From contig CM068375.1 in assembly GCA_034769895.1 (NCBI GenBank), positions 255,295,542 to 255,359,541 of the forward strand: 64,000 bases of DNA. Reading direction: 5' to 3'. The position numbers and the translations under genes are program-made. Below are positions 19,703-30,477 of the stretch, one piece after another (positions within the stretch are counted from its first letter, which is position 1; each line of letters begins with the position of its first letter). Source of the stretch: Magicicada septendecula (Eukaryota; Arthropoda; Insecta; Hemiptera; Cicadidae). The notes under the pieces were generated by a model. It was not told the origin of the DNA and made no database searches. It saw only the letters and a list, made by a program, of their open reading frames with translations.

Positions 19703-21273
19703 ATTGACTGCAGTATAAAACAGTGAGAAGATCGAGTGCCTTCAGTCTTCTTATAATTGTTGAATCTTTTTTCCAAGACATTGGCGTGAAGTTCTTGTAT
19801 TTCCTCTGTTTTTACAAAAACATAGGTAATTCCTTTAAGATGTTCTTTACAGAATTTGAACATTTCCTGAGGTGTCAAGATCTGGTTCTCATACGTCCGC
19901 TGCAGACTAGCTTTTGTGACGGCTCGCTTTGTAGTACCTCCGATGCCATCGCACGCATTCTTCCCATGACATGATGCGAAAAAATGCCACTCTACATCAA
20001 GTCCAAAATCCTCTTTGTGAAAGCACACGTTGATAAAATTCTTTTTGTTTTTGTATTGGCTTGCAGCCCCATCAGAGAAGTAGATCAATTTCTTTATGGA
20101 TGGGTGGTGCTCTTTTATGTAGTTTATTAGTTGTTGTTGAAACGCGTGCACTGTTGTAGTATTGTGTTCAAGATGGTCACTTATAACACAAAAACTATGA
20201 CTCTTTAATTCATCTTGATCCTTATAATAAAATACAAATGGATGAACCGTAGCCTGTTTGTTTACCCAGTGGTGTCCCTGTACTTCATCTTGAACAATGA
20301 AGGAGTAATTCTCTGAAAAGTCAGCGAGAACTATGCATTCATTAACTGCTAAGATTTGCTTTTTGTCTTTCATAAACTTCCCTTGAGATTTCAAAATAAA
20401 ATGATGCATTTTCAGATTTTCAAGTTTGGCAATTAGCATTTCAATAAACTCTTCTCGTGGTTTTATGATTGTCACCATTTCAGTTCTGTCTTGGATCACC
20501 CATTGTTTGTATTCTATATTGTCTGGCATTGAGTCGTCTTCTTCAGATTCTTCAAACATGTCAAGTAAAGCCTGCTTGCCTGGACAAACTTCACATTTTG
20601 CCATCATACAATTGTAACTGTAAGTTTTGCATACCAGAACATCCAAAAGGTCTTTGTAATCAACCTTAAGATTGGCCCCAGCTATCATCAACTTTACGTT
20701 CTGTTGATACAAACAAACGCGTACATTATGGGTGCCAGATGCTCCTGCAATAATACACCATTTTTGTCTCAACTCGCAGAATTTCGACCTTCCGATTTTA
20801 ATGCCAGGATTTTCGTTTTTGAATTCAGTAAATAGTTCATTTAAATTACACAGTATTAACCTTTTTTGTCTTTGAACCTTAGTACCATTTTCTTTCATTG
20901 AAATACAATCTTTTTTGCCAGGCATCAAACGGCTATTATTGTCATCTTCATAAAAACTTCTAACTTTTTTGATTGTGTTTTCATCTATCAAATTTGATGC
21001 GTTCTTGTTTTGTAATTCAGGTAAAATACCCTGTACTTTGACTAAGTGCCTTGTTAATTTAACTAAACGTTCTGACACTTGAACTTCATCGCTAATTTTT
21101 GTTTGGCTCCAAGAGTTTGGTAGTAAACTGATAATCTTGATCTTATCCTCTTTGTATGAAATGGAACATTTAGTTTGTAGCTGTTTTATCAAATCATCAT
21201 ATTCAGTTATTAAATTTTCAGGATTTTCAACTGGTTCATTAGAAGGAATTTGCTTTTGAAAAGAAATTTCCAA
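19630..21273 (-). CDS. K transposase, main catalytic fragment
   Basis: 547 residues. The likely catalytic Asp residues sit in LADFSENY (about 322-329), YFSDGAASQYKN (about 398-409) and HGKNACDGIGGTTKR (about 436-450). A CEVCPG cysteine pair lies near residue 225 and a helix-turn-helix-like stretch (WSQTKISDEVQVSERLV) near residue 55. The true protein starts earlier: the frame is open above 21273 and joins the ORF at 21302-21832 through a frameshift in an A10 run near 21330. The last about 25 residues before the stop are read in the wrong frame. It would cut and paste the element between its long TIRs, but this copy is inactive. Confidence 0.75.
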   Translation of the reverse strand: MEISFQKQIPSNEPVENPENLITEYDDLIKQLQTKCSISYKEDKIKIISLLPNSWSQTKISDEVQVSERLVKLTRHLVKVQGILPELQNKNASNLIDENTIKKVRSFYEDDNNSRLMPGKKDCISMKENGTKVQRQKRLILCNLNELFTEFKNENPGIKIGRSKFCELRQKWCIIAGASGTHNVRVCLYQQNVKLMIAGANLKVDYKDLLDVLVCKTYSYNCMMAKCEVCPGKQALLDMFEESEEDDSMPDNIEYKQWVIQDRTEMVTIIKPREEFIEMLIAKLENLKMHHFILKSQGKFMKDKKQILAVNECIVLADFSENYSFIVQDEVQGHHWVNKQATVHPFVFYYKDQDELKSHSFCVISDHLEHNTTTVHAFQQQLINYIKEHHPSIKKLIYFSDGAASQYKNKKNFINVCFHKEDFGLDVEWHFFASCHGKNACDGIGGTTKRAVTKASLQRTYENQILTPQEMFKFCKEHLKGITYVFVKTEEIQELHANVLEKRFNNYKKTEGTRSSHCFILQSICLYVSSHQHHLIVNFIQLENLYH

Positions 21274-21301
21274 ATTCTTTCTAACTGTACTAGAAACTTT
21301 C

Positions 21302-21832
21302 TCAATTTTTGCTTTTAAGGCTACAGATCTTTTTTTTTTCGCTTAGTTTTCTAATTTTACAAGCAGGCGATAAACCTAGGATTTCACAAGCTGAATCTAC
21401 TTTTTTTAAAGTTTCTGATAAGACACTAAATTCTTTATCTGAACTATCACTATCCTTCTCTTTGTTAATTACAAATATTTTGGAATAACATGTTGGGCAC
21501 AATGATTTTCCTGGTACAAGCCTAACAAAAGGGCTTTGATTCTTTGAATAATGATCAAAAGTTATTTCTCGTAGACCTTTTATTATAGGCTTTTTATGTT
21601 TTTTGAAAGGGTCTGAGCAAGACTTGCCAAAAAGATGATGAAATTTTTTCAAGTATTTTATTTCATGGTACTTACAAGTTGATTTAACCTCTGAGTCAAT
21701 TCTCAAAGAAAACAACACTTTTTCTTCTTCACTATAATCTTCAATTAATTTAATGTCTTTAGAAAATACTCCATACACACTTTTATGACAAGCTTCATTA
21801 ATAAGAACACCTGTAGAACACTGAGACTCCAT
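21302..21832 (-). CDS. K transposase, N-terminal fragment with zinc-binding motifs
   Basis: 176 residues starting MESQCSTG. A C..H pair (CKYHEIKYLKKFHHLFGKSC) and VPGKSLCPTC suggest zinc binding. The motif GLR.IT followed by LVPGKxLCPxC is common in transposase-related insect proteins. It ends soon after an A10 homopolymer, whose length change throws the frame; the main catalytic fragment continues in the next frame. The upstream minus-strand region to 22400 is probable 5' leader. Confidence 0.65.
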   Translation of the reverse strand: MESQCSTGVLINEACHKSVYGVFSKDIKLIEDYSEEEKVLFSLRIDSEVKSTCKYHEIKYLKKFHHLFGKSCSDPFKKHKKPIIKGLREITFDHYSKNQSPFVRLVPGKSLCPTCYSKIFVINKEKDSDSSDKEFSVLSETLKKVDSACEILGLSPACKIRKLSEKKKICSLKSKN

Positions 21833-22403
21833 TTTAAAAGGTCATACAACTGTACACTTGAGAGTTGTGTCACTCATACAAGATGCACCTCAAATGTACC
21901 ATACAAATCAATAGAATGTCCCAACACCTCAAAAATAAATTTTGTACCACTACACTACCGTGTGACAAATATACGAACGAATGAAGTATGAACCGAGATG
22001 TGACGCGACTCGCGACTTGAAGCGAGCAGACAATGTTTGTTTCACTCACAAAGTGTACGAGCGACTGCGATGCATGACAAGTGGGAATGAATAGGACACA
22101 TTACGAAGTTCGTGACATTGTCGTGATTATTCGGTAACTTTTGGTTGTTTGTTTTGCACTGCTCAACTCAATGTATTTCATTGTATTAAATGTCTCAGAA
22201 ACACAACATTGTCCCACCTCATTTGAAGTGCAGAATGAGTTACTCATACAAACTCATCGAATTTACATGTCATGCCCAACTCTAGTACACTTGAAGAGCA
22301 CGGAAAACCCGAAGCACTGTAAATACCAGTTAGCCTCTCGCTAGACAGGGACAGATAATGGTAGAGAGGGGAGACAATACACAGACTTGTCCAGACTTAC
22401 AGA

Positions 22404-23198
22404 ATTCAAAATCCTATGTTATTATAATTAGTTATCTTTGATTGGATATGCTTTAATCATAAAATTACTATACCTACTGTTATTAGCCCACATATCGCGG
22501 ATGTGAAAATAACGTATTTTTGGCTCAAATTGAAAATTTTTTTTACTAACTTCTAGTTGAATCTCAAAGTTGAAAATTATACTGAAGTTTGATATCATAA
22601 AGGCCTTTTATGTGTGCAATTTTCAGATTTTTAACTGGCCCCCCCAACAAAGATATTGCAGGTGAAACTTTGAAAAGAAATCAAAAATTGGTTTTTTAAA
22701 AGGGCATATTTTTTTAAGGCTAAGCTTCTCACCATCAATACTTTATAAAAAGTAACTATACTGTGTAGTGTAACAGCAGAAAAAAGATTAAGGCTTAAAT
22801 TATTCCTTCTTTGAAAAATTACCCTTCAAAAATTGAATTTTGCCAATTTGCGACCAATAATTTTGAGCTGTAAAAAATATATTAAGAAATACATCTAGCT
22901 AGGTAATTATGATTTTATTTTGTAGGCCAGAGTGTACTGAACTCAATGCAGTTTATTTGAAAGGGCTAGGGCAACCCATTGCTGTATAATTTAAGAAATC
23001 GTAGATGCCTGCAAACGCGAAAAATAGCGTGCGGCCTAAAACAAATATGGCTACCATTTCCAAATGGTAAACAGTAAAAATTTGAAAAAAATATTTTTGA
23101 GCCCCCAAAACATAAGGGAATCCACCTACCAAATATAAATTTTTTCTGAGATGGTCAAGCAAACAGTGCTGGACGGACCACTTGATATGGATTGACCC
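22404..23198 (-). repeat. Right terminal inverted repeat of K
   Basis: Inverted partner of 18336-19143, slightly shorter through small indels. Outer end TTGACCC followed by GAAT. Confidence 0.85.
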
Positions 23199-23969
23199 GA
23201 ATGCGATAGTCACACATATGAGGTTACATAATGTCATCTGAGGTCCAATGGAAGCTTGACTGTTTATGCGTGTGTGTGTGTTAAAATCTGCCATTGGCTA
23301 TGCAGTTTCATGGAGGTCATGTGGTGTATTATCAAGAAATTCAAAATGGCTGCATACTTTCCAGACAGAACTCGTATACATTATCTAAGTACAGTAAACC
23401 CTCGATTTAACGGACTAATTGGGGCTGAGGGGTGTCCGTAAAATCGCAAATTTTGTTTTTTTAGGATATATTTAAATCAAATAGGCCTATAACATTTGAC
23501 ATTTTAATATCATGCAAATACCGTATTGTTCCGAATACAAGCCGCACTTTTTCTCCTAAAAACATGGTCGCTAATTTGGCCTGCGGCTTGCATTCGCACG
23601 CTAACGAAATACGAAGTTATACCTGACTTCTGGCGGGACGAACGCTTTTGGTATCTATGAGTTGTTTACTGCCTAAGCAACAGTAGTTTGCCCGGCTGTA
23701 GTTAACTCTGGCGTTATGATTTATGACTACAACCGAATGTTTTAACAGCAAACTGAAGAAAGAATAGGAAGATAAAGTGTAAGTGCGTGCGCATGCGCGC
23801 GTGCTCGCACCCTTCTAAAGGCAGCAAGACAAAGGATGAGTAGAGGGAGTGTGAGTAACATGTTTCTAAATAAGGGGTAAATTGCCAGTGTGGTTTTCTA
23901 TTGTAACAGTGACAACATCGCTTATCTGTACTTTGTTTTCATTTGGCGTTTTTGTAGTGCGTTTGCGGT

Positions 23970-24389
23970 ATGAGTGATATTGTGGAGACTAAAGGCACGC
24001 AGTCAAATCAAATTAAACGTAACCCGTACGATGCGAATTATAAATTAATTGTGATACAAAATGTAGAAAAAACATGTAATCGCGAAGCCGGAAGGAAATT
24101 CGATATTGATGAATCCTGTATTCGACGATGGAGAAAACAGAAGGAACAAGTTTTAAATGCAAATACTGCGCGACGAGCATTCGCGGGACCTCAAGTTGGG
24201 CGTTTTGTAGCAGTAGAGTCCAGCGTCTGTGAATACGTACGGCTTTTAAGAAGGCAAGGACTCCCTGTCACTAGACATGTTTTAAAATTAAAAGCTTTAG
24301 AAATCGCAGAAGAATTAAAAGTCTCCGGTTTCAAAGCCAGCTTTCGGGTGTATAAGCCGAATGATGCGGCAAAATGGATTTGCGCTTAA
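23970..24389 (+). CDS. Pogo-type transposase N-terminus (Psq HTH and CENP-B HTH)
   Basis: 139 residues from ATG. A pipsqueak-like DNA-binding helix region (YDANYKLIVIQNVEKTCNR, then DESCIRRWRKQK) is followed by RRAFAGPQVGRF and GLPVTRHVLKLKALEIA. That is the layout of pogo and Tigger transposases before their DDE domain. The frame fails near 24360-24390, where the usual FMKR..LSLR motif should sit. These domains bind the terminal repeats. Confidence 0.8.
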   Translation: MSDIVETKGTQSNQIKRNPYDANYKLIVIQNVEKTCNREAGRKFDIDESCIRRWRKQKEQVLNANTARRAFAGPQVGRFVAVESSVCEYVRLLRRQGLPVTRHVLKLKALEIAEELKVSGFKASFRVYKPNDAAKWICA

Positions 24390-24501
24390 ATGACGTACAT
24401 CACTCGTGCTAAAACTACCGAGCAACTACTAAGAAAAACTCCTACAGTATCAGCGATTTGTCATTCATTTATGCAAGAAGCATAGTTATTCACTTGAACA
24501 C

Positions 24502-24690
24502 ATGGGAAATGCCGATGAAACGCCCGTATTTTTTATTTTTTATTTACGTATATTTACGGTGGACCAAAAGGGAACCAAATCTGTAACAATAAAGATTACG
24601 GGAAATGAAAAATTACGTGCCAGTGTAGTGCTTGCTGTATTAGCCGATGGACGAATATTTCACAGTGAAATAAGATATTATATTGATCAG
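24502..24690 (+). pseudogene. Pogo-type transposase DDE fragment
   Basis: Contains MGNADETPV, the block with the first catalytic Asp (usually NMDETP), then GTKSVTIKITGNEK and VVLAVLADG, standard in Tigger-like DDE domains. The sequence then changes character near 24690 and the second and third catalytic Asp blocks are absent. With the break near 24390 the gene is dead. Confidence 0.75.
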
Positions 24691-24718
24691 TGTATAGTGT
24701 TCAGTGTTAGTCGTCGTG

Positions 24719-24921
24719 ATGTCTTCCACTGAACGTGTGCGACGCCTGCGTCAACGACAACAAAAAGACAAGGATTGTGAAGAATTAAATGAATTCTTGG
24801 TAAATACTCCGTTCTCATCAAATACAATTGAAGATGAGAAAATTTGCGTGTTTCAAAACAAGAAACAACAAGAAAAGAAACGAAAGAATGCTGTGATAGC
24901 CAAGCAATATCGCCAGAACAG
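24719..24921 (+). CDS. Basic exon-like ORF ending in a splice donor, inside the pogo element
   Basis: ATG at 24719 in a clean context starts a 67-residue, very basic segment: RVRRLRQRQQKDKD, then KKQQEKKRKNAVIAKQYRQN. It ends at CAG|GTGAGT, a consensus donor at 24922. Short Arg/Lys-rich first exons like this often precede insect transposase genes. It replaces the last two-thirds of the pogo DDE domain, so it is either inserted or captured sequence. No downstream exon was found. Confidence 0.45.
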
Positions 24922-25049
24922 GTGAGTTTGCAGTTTATGCACATTATACGTTTCAAAAGCCTAAAAACATCATGCTTTGATGTTTCAGTTTTTTTTTTTC
25001 AAATTCTGTCCGTTAAATCCGAAGTCCATTAAATCGATGGTTTACTGTA

Positions 25050-25544
25050 TAAGGTAGTACACTATCTAAATCCACTAAGTAGTGATTTTTAGAGTACCAG
25101 TATTATGGTAAATTAAATGATATTTAAACACCTAGCATTGTTCAGTCGACTGAGTGCTAACTAATCATTTATAACTTGTAGTACTAAATGTGCAATGCTT
25201 TTTTTGTAAGAGGTTACATGTATGAAACTGTGTGCTGATGTGTTACACCTTCCCCCAGTAACTACTGTTTAACCTGCAAATTAGTTTATCTAGTGTTATT
25301 AATATCGGTATGGAGAACCATACATGACTTCCATATTCTAAGATTTATATTTAAAATCATTTTCAGCCAAACAGCCAGGCTGTGTCTTACCTGCCTTTTT
25401 ATTGCTGTATTAAATGAAAAATATTATATTACATTAAAATGAAAAAATTATAATTTTATTGCCTGGCAACAAAATTATTTTATTTTTAACAATTACCATT
25501 GTTTCAAAAAGTTTAAATAAATTTTCAAGTACTTTACTCTTGTT
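25050..25544. other. No feature seen
   Basis: AT-rich sequence between the pogo element and the tandem repeat. Nothing recognisable on either strand. Confidence 0.4.
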
Positions 25545-26340
25545 AAAACGTAAAAGGTTGCAGGTAAACTACCCCTTCCCCTTAACCGATCTTCACCAAA
25601 ATCGAAAGTCATTGAGACCTCTACAATTCAGGGACGTATGCAAAAAATTATTTGATTCTGTTTGAATTTGCGGCTGTTATCGTTTGGCATAGAAAATACG
25701 CTTGATAAAAAAACGTTGCAGGTAAACTACCCCTTCCCCTTAACCGATCTTCACCAAAAACAATAGGTCTTGAGTACTCTACAAATCAGGGCTGTATGCA
25801 AAACATTATTTGATTCTGTTTGAATTTGCGGCTGTTATCGTTTGCCATAGAAAATACCCTTGTTAAAAAAACGTTGCGGGTAAACTACCCCTTTCCCTCA
25901 ACCGATCTTCACCAAAAACAATAGGTCTTGAGAACTCTGCAATTTAGGGCTGTATGCAAATAATCTTTTGATTCTGTTTGAATTTGCGGCTGTTATCGTT
26001 TGCCATAGGAAATACCCTTGTTAAAACATAAAACGTTACAGGTAAACTACCCCTTTCCCTTAACCGAGCTTCACCAAAATCAACATCTTGAGAACTCTAC
26101 AATTCAGGGCTGTATGCGAAACATTATTTGATTCTGTTTCAATTTGCGGCTGTTATCGTTTGCCAAACAAACAAAATTACCCTTGCTAAAAAAAAACCGT
26201 TGCAGGTAAACTACCCCTTTCCCTCAACCGATCTCCACCAAAAACAATAGGTCGCGAGTACTCTGCAAATCAGGGCTGCATGCAAAAAATTATTTGATTC
26301 TGTTTGAATTTGCGGCAGTTATCGTTTGCCATAGAAAAAA
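25545..26340. repeat. About 160-bp tandem repeat, five copies
   Basis: CAGGTAAACT-type anchors begin at 25561, 25719, 25877, 26039 and 26203, giving spacings of 158, 158, 162 and 164. Each unit holds ccttaaccgatcttcacc and aatttgcggctgttatcg. Units differ by scattered substitutions and A-run length. The last unit passes straight into the CAGACA microsatellite. Confidence 0.92.
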
Positions 26341-26345
26341 AATCT

Positions 26346-26430
26346 ACAGACACACAGACACACAGACAGACTCACAGACAGACACACAGACAGACAGACA
26401 CACAGACAGACAGACACACACACAGACACT
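26346..26430. repeat. (CAGACA)n / (CA)n microsatellite
   Basis: Alternating CAGACA and CACA units with one CTCACA interruption. The open frame through it is repetitive and not a gene. Confidence 0.95.
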
Positions 26431-26564
26431 TTTCGGAAAACGACTTTTTTTCATGTTTTGAGTGTAGTAGAATCAGAATCTGCAATAATCTCGAACACGA
26501 TTTTTTTTGCCATCACCATACTTCCATTCCTTAAGGAATATGGAAGTAAAAATGAGAACAATAT

Positions 26565-27236
26565 ACGAGGTGTGTTAAAAAAGAATCGGAACTTTTTTTT
26601 CATGTGCAATCAAATGAAGCACAGGTGTTGGCGTTGACCTTGAGTATAGGTATGCAGTGAACGCTAGCGCACAACTACTGACTGTCGCCATCCTGCTACA
26701 ATGAATCAGTCTCTGTCTGGCTGCGTGTCACTAAGTACATGTATTGAGTGTCCGTCGGATTTCATTTATTGTAAAATGACAGAAAAACTTGAGCAGCGGT
26801 ACTGCATTAAATTTTGTCAGTGACTTGGTGATACACAAGCGGATACTATTCGAAAAATTCAGCAGTCTTTTGGGGATGATGCTATTAGTGACACACATAT
26901 TTAGGAGTGGTATAATCGCTTCAAAGATGGCTGTCCAAAAAGTGGACAGCAAACCGCGTTCTGGCAGGCCCTCAAAAAGCCGTAATGATGAACTCATTGG
27001 CCAAGTGCAAACTTTGGTCATGGAGTATTGTTGCACTACTGTCCGAGAGATTGCAGCAGAGGTGGGAATAAACATTGGTTCAGTACATTCCATTTTGATC
27101 GAAAATCTGATTATGCGAAGAGTGTCTGCAAAATTTGTGCCAAGGTGTTAACAATGAGTAGAAGGGACTCTGTTTGGAAGTTTCACAGGACATGTTGGAC
27201 TGTGTAAAAACTGACCCACGCTTCCTCAACACTGTG
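26565..27236 (+). pseudogene. 5' part of a second mariner element, truncated
   Basis: ACGAGGTGTGTTAAAAAAGAATCGG near 26565 is a typical mariner terminal repeat. About 210 bases later an ATG (26776) opens a mariner N-terminus with stop codons: KLEQRYCIKFCQ, then EWYNRFKDG. After a frame change comes SKPRSGRPSKS, the GRP linker between the two helix-turn-helix motifs, and VREIAAEVGINIGSVHSIL. It is cut at 27236 by the start of LTR element A1. The catalytic half is not found on the other side. Confidence 0.8.
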
Positions 27237-28358
27237 TGTAATGGGGCAAAAAGGGGGTCTTTATTTTTTATTAAATTCATAAATTTATTTGCTACCAGTG
27301 CGGCTAGTTCCAGGTAAAATAATAGTGGTTTCAAACAGTGAACGCTGGCATAGCTTTTTGAGCGGGGTGTTGTCAGAGAACGCAATACTGTTTTGTTAAA
27401 TCAAGTGTTTGTCACGTACTAGTACGCGCCACATTAACACGCGCGCAGATGCAACACGTATCCAGTTCAATCGACGCTACGGAAAATGGCGAGACAGAAC
27501 AATTGCCTCACCATGTGCTTTGAAGTTGAAGGAAGCCGATTAGAGGCTCCACCTACCTGAGCCTCCTGTATCGTCGCCGTGTAATATCGTCAACAACTTG
27601 GGCACATTGAAAATCCACGCTACCAGTACGTTGACGAACAATTTGTCTCATGAAGGCTGTGTGTTTCCGGTTGAGTAACAAAAGTGTAGCGGGGAGCTGT
27701 GTGCACAGTTGCCGCGCAGTCGACACAGAACTCCAGACCACGCGTGGTCAATAATAACATTGCTCGAGTTAATTAGGGTCGGCCGACCAACCCAGTGTAT
27801 ATCAAAAATGTGTGTAAAGCAGTGTAAAAAAATCTAAACTCATATGGAACAGTGAAAACCAGTAAAATTGTATCAAAAGTGAAACAATAAACTTCGGGAC
27901 ATTGAATAAGAGAACTCTGTGGGACGCGCCACGCGGTCGGGAAAGACGACGCTACATCATGTAACAGTATTCCACCAAAATTATTATTATTTTACATAAA
28001 ATGGGGTTTTAAAAGTATGAATGGGAGAATGAGCAAGCTGGGTTCGCCTTAATTAATATAAGTATTAGAATAAGTATACCATGTTGAAATAAATGTTTTG
28101 TGTCATTCAGTAATATTTTCAGTAATAGAAAGAACAGTAATATTTTAATTTGAAAAGTTGAGTAATCAATACATTTGAAGGAGCATACAAAATGAAATAA
28201 AATTTGAGTTGTTTTACATAAATGCGAGTCGAGTATGTTACTGATACCACCTTGAAATCACGCTTGTATTCACAGTTTGTGTGACGAACCTGGGATCAAT
28301 TAAGGTAGGTGAGATATATGTATATTATTCTATAAATGTATTAATAAATAACTTCACA
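27237..28358 (+). repeat. A1: 5' LTR
   Basis: Begins TGTAATGGGGCAAAAAGGGGG and ends ACTTCACA. The start matches, in inverse orientation, the LTRs at 30478-31033 and 43949-45359 (TGTAATGTRTCAAAAAAGGGGG), with clear homology over about 400 bases and divergence after. A primer-site-like sequence follows two bases after its end. Confidence 0.75.
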
Positions 28359-28360
28359 AA

Positions 28361-28378
28361 TGGCGCCTCGAACTGAGG
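28361..28378 (+). other. A1: primer binding site candidate
   Basis: TGGCGCCTCGAACTGAGG directly after the LTR. The TGG start and GC-rich run fit a tRNA 3' end. It differs strongly from the primer site of the sister copy A2. Confidence 0.6.
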
Positions 28379-28581
28379 ACAAGTTTTATAAAGTAAAATT
28401 TATACATAAACCGCACCTACATGTGAATGGCGTGATTTGGAGGTTGGGTAGAAATACGTAAATTACGTACAGGTTAAACGATGTGTATGATATAGTTAAG
28501 TAAAACATACAAAGTGAAAAAATATTAAATATATGTAAGGCTAAAATTTTGTAAGATTAAAATCTCATAAAGAATAGAAAA

Positions 28582-30049
28582 ATGAATAACAATGAAAATA
28601 AAGTCAGTATGAGTGAAATAACTGTCACGGAGGGAGTAGAAATGAATTTAGATTCAAATACAGTAAAAGAAAGCATGGTAAATGAATCAGATGATATTAA
28701 TGATTCAGGAATAGAGACCACTCCAAGCCTGACAGATGAATCTGTAATAATTAGTGAGGCGGGAGCAAATTCCACTCACGTAGCAACTAAAATAAGAGAA
28801 AAAGAGTTGTCATTAAATGACTTATTTAATCTTATTAATAAAAGATTTGATGTTAATGATATTAAATTTGACGTTCAAAATAATGAAATTAAAGAAATGA
28901 AAAGTAGTTTCAATGAAATTAAGAATAATTTCGATAAAAAGTTTGATAAAATAAATAAAATTTTGATATAAACGAAAATAATTTTTATGAAATTAGAAAT
29001 GAAATAAAACAATTTAATAAAAATGTTGAAAAAACCAATGAGATATTTGAAACTAAATGTAACAATTTAGTACAGAGTATAGAGGGTATGGGAGTGTGGA
29101 GAATAAATACCGGTAAGTGTAGTGGGAATGTAATTAATGAAGTAACTGAGAACAAGGTGAGTAATAATGATAATTATAATAATGAGTTAACAAGTGATAA
29201 CAATGATATTAAGAATGGCGATATAAATGTGGTATCAGAGAGTATACATTGAAAATAGATATTGATGATGTAGAGATAGTTAGTGAGAGTGGGAGAGTAA
29301 TGGGTTGTAAAGGGGTAGAAACAAATGTTAATCAGTTAGAGAGTATGAAGAGAGTTATATGTAGAAGGGTTACAGAGGGTAAAATTTTCCCGTGGTGTTG
29401 TGGGGGGTGAAGAAAGGTCTTCACGAAGATATTGGGTAGATAAATGTTCAAAGGTTTTGTAAAATATATAAAAACACTTGGTAAGTTTCACAAATTTTTT
29501 AATTAACTCTGACAGCTGTTTCGACTAACTTAAGCCATTGTCAAAGAGCGAGTGAATGAAATTACTGAACACAGGATGTAAGAGTAGTGTAGGTGGTAAA
29601 CATCTGTTTAGGGCGTATCTGGAACATCTGTGTTGTGATGGCGAGGAGTGGGGAGTGTGTGCATGAGACAAGGGAAGGTCTGGTGTCTTTAAAAACTAAA
29701 TACAATCATGAATGCAAAATATAAAATTAACTGAACTAAATATAAACTGAATGCAAAATTTAAAATAATGATGAACATTCAAAATAATATAAAATAAACT
29801 AAACTAAATAACAGATTTTAATAAAGGGGATACACAAAATTCAATGATTTAGAGACCAAAATCAATGATTTAGACAGGGTATATGATTTGATAATAATGT
29901 GGGATAATCCAGTAGATTATTATGTGGGTTTTATGGAACAATTTGAAATATTAGAGAATTATTATATAAATAATAGTAATGAAATGAGTGTGAGTAAGAA
30001 TGATAATTGTTATATAAAAATTAGACTATTATATGATGATGGGGGTTAA
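28582..30049 (+). pseudogene. A1: coiled-coil Gag-like ORF, frameshifted and interrupted
   Basis: Starts with ATG in an AT-rich context. The first 129 residues carry an acidic head with NDSGIETTPS and SLNDLFNLINKRFD, then a coiled coil. A frame change near 28970 leads into a segment matching A2 (MGVW.INTGK, then NNDNYNNE.TSDNN). After a foreign insert (about 29450-29830) the last about 60 residues end in IKIRLLYDDGG at 30049. The Y and A2 proteins end the same way, so the protein family is real although this copy is dead. No protease, RT or integrase is present. The function is inferred as structural, Gag-like. Confidence 0.65.
29450..29830. mobile_element. Insert in A1, possibly a Penelope-like end
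   Basis: About 380 bases interrupt the Gag-like ORF. Near 29510-29560 the minus strand reads AGTCGAAACAGCTGTC after a TTTGACAATGGC segment, a layout like the hammerhead-type ends of Penelope-like elements. The rest is A-rich low-complexity sequence of ATAAACT/AAAT type. Edges and target duplication are not defined. Confidence 0.4.
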
Positions 30050-30477
30050 ATAAAAATCAGTGAATGGACATTTAAAATATTTTAGTTTGTGGTAATGACC
30101 TGGCTAGATTAGGAAATTAGGTGTGGTAAACAGAAAAATGATGACATGAAATTGTAAATAAATTTTAGTGAAATTGATTGTGTTTGTGCTGTAAAATGTA
30201 TTTTATGTAAACAATGTATGCATGTAGTAGAAATCAATTTGATAATAATAATAATATTTTGGCAGACTAAATAAATAATGAGAATAATTATGAAGGTGAT
30301 AATAAATGAATTGTAATTGTTTTGGAGTAAGGTAATTAAAATAAGTTGTGTTTTGAACAATTGATTAAATTAAATAATTTAAGATGTATTAATTGAGTAA
30401 TTTAAAATGCTGTATAAAGAGATTTTGATAATGATTTGAGGAGATTGGAACTTGATAATAAATAGTAAATGAATAAA
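30050..30477 (+). other. A1: 3' noncoding stub, truncated at a fusion to A2
   Basis: Matches the reverse complement of 33900-34320, the region after the ORF in A2. It stops near 30475, where the sequence switches to inverted A2 LTR with only a T-run in common. A1 therefore lacks most of its noncoding domain and its 3' LTR. Confidence 0.7.

Larger units (their letters stand above)
18336..23198 (-). mobile_element. Long-TIR DNA transposon K with broken transposase (Sola-like?)
   Basis: Inverted repeats of about 800 bases flank a transposase region read on the minus strand. The outer ends read GGG..AATTCCATACCAAGTGGT on the left and, reverse-complemented, GGGTCAATCCATATCAAGTGG on the right. GAAT precedes (18332-18335) and follows (23199-23202), a likely 4-bp target duplication. 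The transposase has an Asp-Asp-Asp type layout. A 4-bp duplication and DDD layout are features of the Sola superfamily, but I could not compare with a reference, so the superfamily is a suggestion. Confidence 0.78.
23392..25047 (+). mobile_element. Pogo/Tigger-like element with TA duplication
   Basis: The left end CAGTAAACCCTCGATTTAAC has its inverse at the right, ATCGATGGTTTACTG (ending 25047). TA flanks both sides (23390-23391, 25048-25049). This terminal sequence and TA target are typical of the pogo/Tigger group. The 1656-base element carries a broken transposase (23970-24690) and an extra exon-like ORF (24719-24921). Confidence 0.88.

Noticed and set aside
26304..26534. ORF through the CAGACA repeat
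   Set aside because: Translation of a microsatellite (THRQ repeats).
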